Origin: a virus
DNA length: 29,214 nucleotides
IMG/VR virus record: IMGVR_UViG_3300030085_002549
Coordinates: 1 to 29,214 of that record
Strand: one strand, 5' to 3'
This document shows positions 29,201-29,214 of this stretch, one piece after another (within the stretch, counting starts at the first letter, position 1; each line of letters begins with the position of its first letter). The translations under genes were made by a program, and so were the position numbers. The notes under the pieces are model-generated. The model was not told where the DNA came from, ran no database searches, and worked only from the letters and a program-made list of their open reading frames with translations.

Positions 29201-29214
29201 TTAAAAGATCTTCC
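17272..29214 (-). CDS. Giant baseplate/tail structural protein in gene 7 position, 5' end outside window
   Basis: Partial gene: the frame is open from the window edge at 29214 to the TGA at 17272-17274, giving at least 3,980 residues. The GTG at 28894-28896 is internal, because 106 sense codons lie upstream of it in frame. The gene lies directly before gp8, where T4 has gene 7 (baseplate wedge initiator). A segment at about 22855-23265 (FLNGEEV ... FVKGELIEG ... DSFYYQNFSYSLRSK ... W ... H.AGF) resembles the C-terminal part of T4 gp7 as I remember it. A YHYH-type domain (GWAYDGHPIYGPYGY) sits at about 26340-26790. HGLxxGD-type beta modules, GxGY repeats, two NIIHD-type sandwiches and a cyanophage-style 3' part (INDILQEPGKGYEF, DRELYEPQIHPYAYI) fill the rest. 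Virion location and wedge role are inferred from synteny and these motifs. The alternative is a cyanophage-specific tail protein that absorbed gp7. Confidence is high for the gene, moderate for the gp7 link. Confidence 0.85.
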   Translation of the reverse strand, partial: GRSFKNPDETIKVRINAVLSDFVYPADTKNFQDGDIAQIKTLGNDFDTPVFNNWFYNYASEYLINSITLIDSSDNSYDLVLNKKHFFRENDKIDVKELKGISKTGGVVYRINSEKSVSIKGSGALDINKTYSVKRNVLSGDAANFISASTYQANVQGVFDRSEDFLVASSSIPSYFGSRLNASDRSVTFSGTFLGEELAITPGSKHNFYSGDAVYYSAGVGTEGFFNDRGQLDVREVRNESLGANFPDGMYYVKRLSDTSIKLAKSKNDVYNNKFVSVESQVTVTDNVLRPFNFQGKSLTSQKLLRQIPKNAQHTGELTKTKPGYNGILVNGVEILNYKAPDVVYYGQIDDIEVLAPGENFDIIDPPQLLISDGVGTGATGNIAVSGSLESIRVLDPGFDYVENPIITIIGGNGDGASAQANMKLIDYSVSFFAEMSSAGVSTGNATSTIGFSTYHKFRNGEHVIYKTNGQSGIAGLSTDAKYFARTTNNTTITLHNTLDDVIAGINTVVLTDFGNGLHSFQTVNKKSVVESISVISSGEGYQNKKRSCGVTGVSTSLNCIEIKNHDYKSGEIVKYIAGSSPISGLTDGSQYYVIKLNDDKFRLTNVGLTTSTKRYFYETNQFINLTSIGAGTHSFNYPEISVSITGQIGISSIGLETFQAELQPIFRGEITSVNLSNNGVGYGASEVLNLDRSPLVIAVPGEAAQCQAIINQGRIEEVLVLNPGRQYVSPPDLVIEGEGLGAVITPVLSNGTLIEVKVLESGAGYEQSTTTVNVIHPGDGEVLKAKLQTWRVNLFQKYLYSLSDDDGVIDVGTNEDFGLQYSHLYAPRKLRQLSYAVDGNGNTLHGDADLQINVNTKQEAIAENHSPIIGWAYDGHPIYGPYGYSTRSGGAVTIMKTGYVEKSDAPQRPPLTTWPSGFFINDFVYENKTSESVLDENNGRHCVTPDFPNGTYAYFATIASDDADTQSPFTNFRRPKFPYLVGDNFHAKPEEFNFQKVSNQDDFRINTTDYIKNTNPYNFFDDRDIQYRYLSLPANLTQKIEVKNAARGGITRVGIVTGGNNYKVGDPVVFNESDTGGGGVSARVSHVLGKPVDSVSVATSSIENVEFYPNGKGRYLLFSDNPHNLSNVDTISISGITTTASDLEGIYAAGIGTNVYKVAGTGISTNGIGTVSYTGFVTYFNLTGNLNYPDIRENDILQIGTEQVKVLNVDNRLSRIRVIRSVNGVVGVAHTVGTAATVTQRKLSVIAGFKTDIDYKVNKQLYFNPVEVVGLGSTGGVGIGTTIFFENPGAGATSIVIPTKTIFIKDHGLQTGDIVTYSANGGDGIVVEDNHTPGQVGGAGIGTTVSDGTNLFVAKIANNLIGLATARVGLGSTGTFEGPVGSSSTATTLAFLGIGTGVYHSLKTNYSVIKGTISKNTVTVATGVSHGIHVGHDIVLDVNPGITSAFNISYNDFNRKLIIDPKSYSSTGINTSTGVVTIENHGFTKGQKVVYTEDGSNPTEGLTNNSIYYLYVIDKNTFKFSNTLNDATLEIPNTVGVASTGGGGVINPINPPLKVYKDSTVTFTLTSPTLSHEVQSTNYPSFEFNLYNDKNFTNKYVGKISDGKNYDVTRDGTVGIDGIAKVTLVVNDNTPEKLYYRLDPTYESGEVPAIKTEINTDNEIFENNTINISPSIYNGKHKISRVEPNSFSFTVGPTPEKSSYSTAGLSEINYETDCTHTDGPVARVEVINSGQGYQSLPGITTVSTTNGKGVILEAESNSIGRITKTNIKDIGFDFPSDRTLRPSITLPNLIKIRSLKSFDFIGISSGGRGYSSAPRLLVFDGKTNEQIKDVDLKYDLGDDRVTVLKNTKGISNTVPTILPVFNTNGCGISTIGFNTVTKEVTAELSVGFSASDDFPVEVGDKVLIENISIGIGSTGIGYNSSDHGYKLFPVIAVDKNLGGVGATFSYSLDGLFDSSIGEFIGAFDKFNSSGRVISERHFPIFDVNLKDNEFLNGEEVKSSTASGIVESWDRKTGTLRVSSSKNFVKGELIEGLASKTQGVADEVVVYESILNTDASSRVVKGSQTESGFLNANMQRVQDSFYYQNFSYSLRSKVDFDSWNDVVSATNHTAGFKKFSDYQLETPAKFSEVIGNSMQVGLSTQLSYFTSVNDLYSIGDFNCFYDFDLALENSLNIGNSVFSDEIIFASRILTDFFESFGNRAVDFDDVSGQFNSNPRATRFQLIDEFNVSTSRFLKYFVYFKDERFQSERQFGIVSLLQDGQISFMNQYGRMVSVGDLADFDFKVAGTQGSLQFFPINFAVNDYQIVSLAYHLDDNVVGLGTSIVLGNGGVDIRTNSVAVPAGAGSRTTVVSTAATTRSMKVMALISDPDSNDHQYDELNIIHDDTEVSVTEFGRLVSNENSTSFTGPGFGTYYPYIDSNTLKVDFIPSVGVALTSNTLKIGFGTDGISGISTDEMKHALLEGRSTSIASSGTPGITTVGDYDAVFDSAYFMVSITDKTNNTYEMRELILMDTDSNENGTGDVEVQDFGIVETDTTMPYVSGLGTFGARINSGGGVSITFTPEANIDVDVKTYMTALRLEDDAKDQRSFGNGLFVSNFARYEGTENSVKKTFTLEHRSAPIFEKYFLGNDSNIVSISANTITLPNHFFVSGEKIRYDRNGGITSSIGIGLTNISGVGNTEFLPINTDIFAIKIDDEKIQLASTAENALKKIPVAMDITSVGIGTSHRFSATNQNARCLIALDNLIQSPIVATSQTTGLSTNVTTVDNIIKLSGIQSYFGSDLIKMGDEIMKITAVGVGSTNSVRVKRGQLGTLIGFGATGDPITKVVGNYNITDSILHFAEAPYGQVPIGSTTNPPDERDWEGISGSSSFQGRTFMRSGAEGISTDTYSTNYLFDSISNKFDGNTSVYTLTSAGSSDISGISTGNAIILINDILQGPGLTRDFTLGENTGITTIAFTGTASSTTTDANTSGLPVGGVLLSMGSTEGFGYQPLVSAGATAKVTNVGVLTDVAIGNTGSGYRAAEKYEFLVNTNEFVGIGSTEVYIPNTKAVLDILPHINNGSNSEIKFGRIGDTFVSGTIVSSASTFVRLHIDDKATIGIPTGTQARISVSNPPVGFVNISAASTSVGVETSVYHVGFATIINGHVSTAISVTNNSSARFYPAKSISNVGYSSITGITTVTTSTAHGLSAGEAIQLSGIAFTCTYAPPVNVSNVGYSTVSGITTITTATAHNLLVGKGVVLTSIGMTCEYDAVNPHYYPRTTDPAYCGVPVLEVLSSTQFVVNTGPSTVPTFYKTGGTVQGAIINAPRKKNKSASGNDFASDGSSVIAVLSPTSFVVNTGTSTCAHFYNRCGKVNRPLSLFVDDPLSYTNIPLNYVGAANSGLNGTVDIVVGNGSSIVDFSINNKGVGYKPGEVLTIPTGGLTGIPTTGSHSDFRQFELTVQKVFSDEFTGWSLGVLQTLDDPSVLFDGSTRAFNLSLAGSQISIRAPRGSKVDVEKILIVTINDILQEPGKGYEFPGGSVIKFTEAPKPGDSCKILFYKGTGDDTDVIFKEVIETVKQGDTLTLGYDRNANPTQLSFLQEDPRTVTNVNSTDQVQTFAYFGPGNTADETLQRRVMWCRQTEDKIIDEKRVSKDRELYEPQIHPYAYITKSVGIGSTVIYVDRARPLFNGINENDTALAFQNKFKFANQAVTSGAAGTAVVSSTGTISSIVLSDGGVGYSTAVVTIGSTSHLVPHLGLTTALANPVISAGGTISSVTITNAGTGYTHTNPPIVLISEPSYSEEENTAIDFAGDSGIIVGFGTTTTAGLTTQFVFDLHIPFDSKLRDTSIVGTAVTLSGLEPNDYFIVTNSNVGSATTSITSLDSSDNTVGVGKSFVDNVYVVARAINVQRTIRLNSSGVGIGTTVCRRVFVDVTQPVFDTSGIGTQSVSTVAGYGDYSWGKITLDSRAGLNSYTAYTEGGVLGITTSTRVERSAPLKFKNYIT
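19155..19735 (-). repeat. Nested tandem beta-module duplication in the giant protein
   Basis: Two adjacent ~47-residue copies begin NVGYSSITGITTVTTSTAHG and NVGYSTVSGITTITTATAHN. They are followed by two copies of a VLSxTxFVVNTGxST...FY...G.V unit. The order head1-head2-tail2-tail1 suggests one module inserted into another. Confidence 0.65.
22855..23265 (-). other. gp7 C-terminal-like segment within the giant protein
   Basis: The encoded order is EFLNGEEVKSSTASGIVESW, TGTLRVSSSKNFVKGELIEG, then VQDSFYYQNFSYSLRSK, W, H.AGF. T4 gp7 has, in the same order, GQTIYTATGRCNVTYIERSY, a GKLQW segment, LIAGQEVKAERL, then SRSYYVMKIKSNLP, W and HPVGFGF. The comparison is from memory and by eye. Confidence 0.5.
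26340..26790 (-). other. YHYH-type domain within the giant protein
   Basis: The encoded motif ENHSPIIGWAYDGHPIYGPY, with ...YGYSTRSGG after it, is the signature of the YHYH protein family (PF14240 as I recall). It is preceded by LHGDADLQIN and followed by NGRHCVTPDFPNGTYAYFAT, where the family usually ends in TYHYHAT. The final YHYH is therefore degenerate (YAYF). The domain has no known enzymatic role; in a tail protein it may be structural or bind a ligand. Confidence 0.75.

Noticed and set aside
1-29214. tRNA genes, CRISPR arrays, insertion sequences, metabolic or defence genes
   Set aside because: The window is almost fully occupied by minus-strand structural genes, and no such element was visible.

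Overview
The window is a contiguous piece of the virion-structure region of a T4-like myovirus. Every gene is on the minus strand, so transcription runs from high to low coordinates. The gene order copies T4 (7, 8, [9-12, wac], 13, 14, 15, 16, [17]). Recognisable proteins are gp8 (baseplate wedge), gp13 and gp14 (neck), gp15 (tail terminator / sheath stabiliser) and gp16 (small terminase). AT-rich DNA, the DUF4815 and YHYH structural giants, GxGY-rich repeats, CTAAATA/AATAAATA late-promoter-like boxes and a small KGFSQKAHC-type protein point to a marine cyanophage of the Synechococcus/Prochlorococcus type (Kyanoviridae). A pelagimyophage cannot be excluded, because no host-derived metabolic gene is present. 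The organism is inferred; no search could be run.

Layout in transcription order: (1) a giant tail/baseplate protein of at least 3,980 residues that enters from the right edge (17272-29214) in the position of T4 gene 7; (2) gp8 (15681-17231); (3) a 2,524-residue DUF4815-type structural protein (8100-15674), where T4 has genes 9-12; (4) three small genes of 74, 61 and 126 codons (7337-8103); (5) gp13 and an enlarged gp14 (3897-7305); (6) gp15 and gp16 (2433-3853); (7) a long coiled-coil fibre-like protein (221-2410); (8) a 41-codon basic protein (99-224); (9) the first 34 codons of another small basic protein that runs off the left edge (1-102). Packing is very tight: the largest gap is 43 bases and several neighbours overlap by ATGA. 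There is no stretch above 300 bases without a gene, and I saw no tRNA, CRISPR, insertion sequence or strong terminator.

The genes work together to build the baseplate wedge (giant protein, gp8), its peripheral or fibre parts (DUF4815 protein), the neck that joins head and tail (gp13, gp14, gp15) and the start of DNA packaging (gp16). Late-promoter-like octamers before gp8, gp13, gp15 and the coiled-coil gene suggest several overlapping late transcription units.

I do not see a new defence or metabolic system. The most interesting feature is modular: the same few small beta modules (GxGY-x3-P repeats, GETxxGxTSGA units, an IGxE...VxRG unit, HGLxxGD units, and an NIIHD-containing sandwich) recur across the giant protein, the DUF4815 protein, gp14, gp15 and the coiled-coil protein. 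Proteins that are compact in T4 (gp14 256 aa, gp15 272 aa, gp7 1,032 aa, from memory) are greatly enlarged here. Other points worth following are an unlisted 41-residue protein whose N-terminus resembles a T4 capsid-targeting sequence, a YHYH domain inside a baseplate protein, and a nested tandem duplication.
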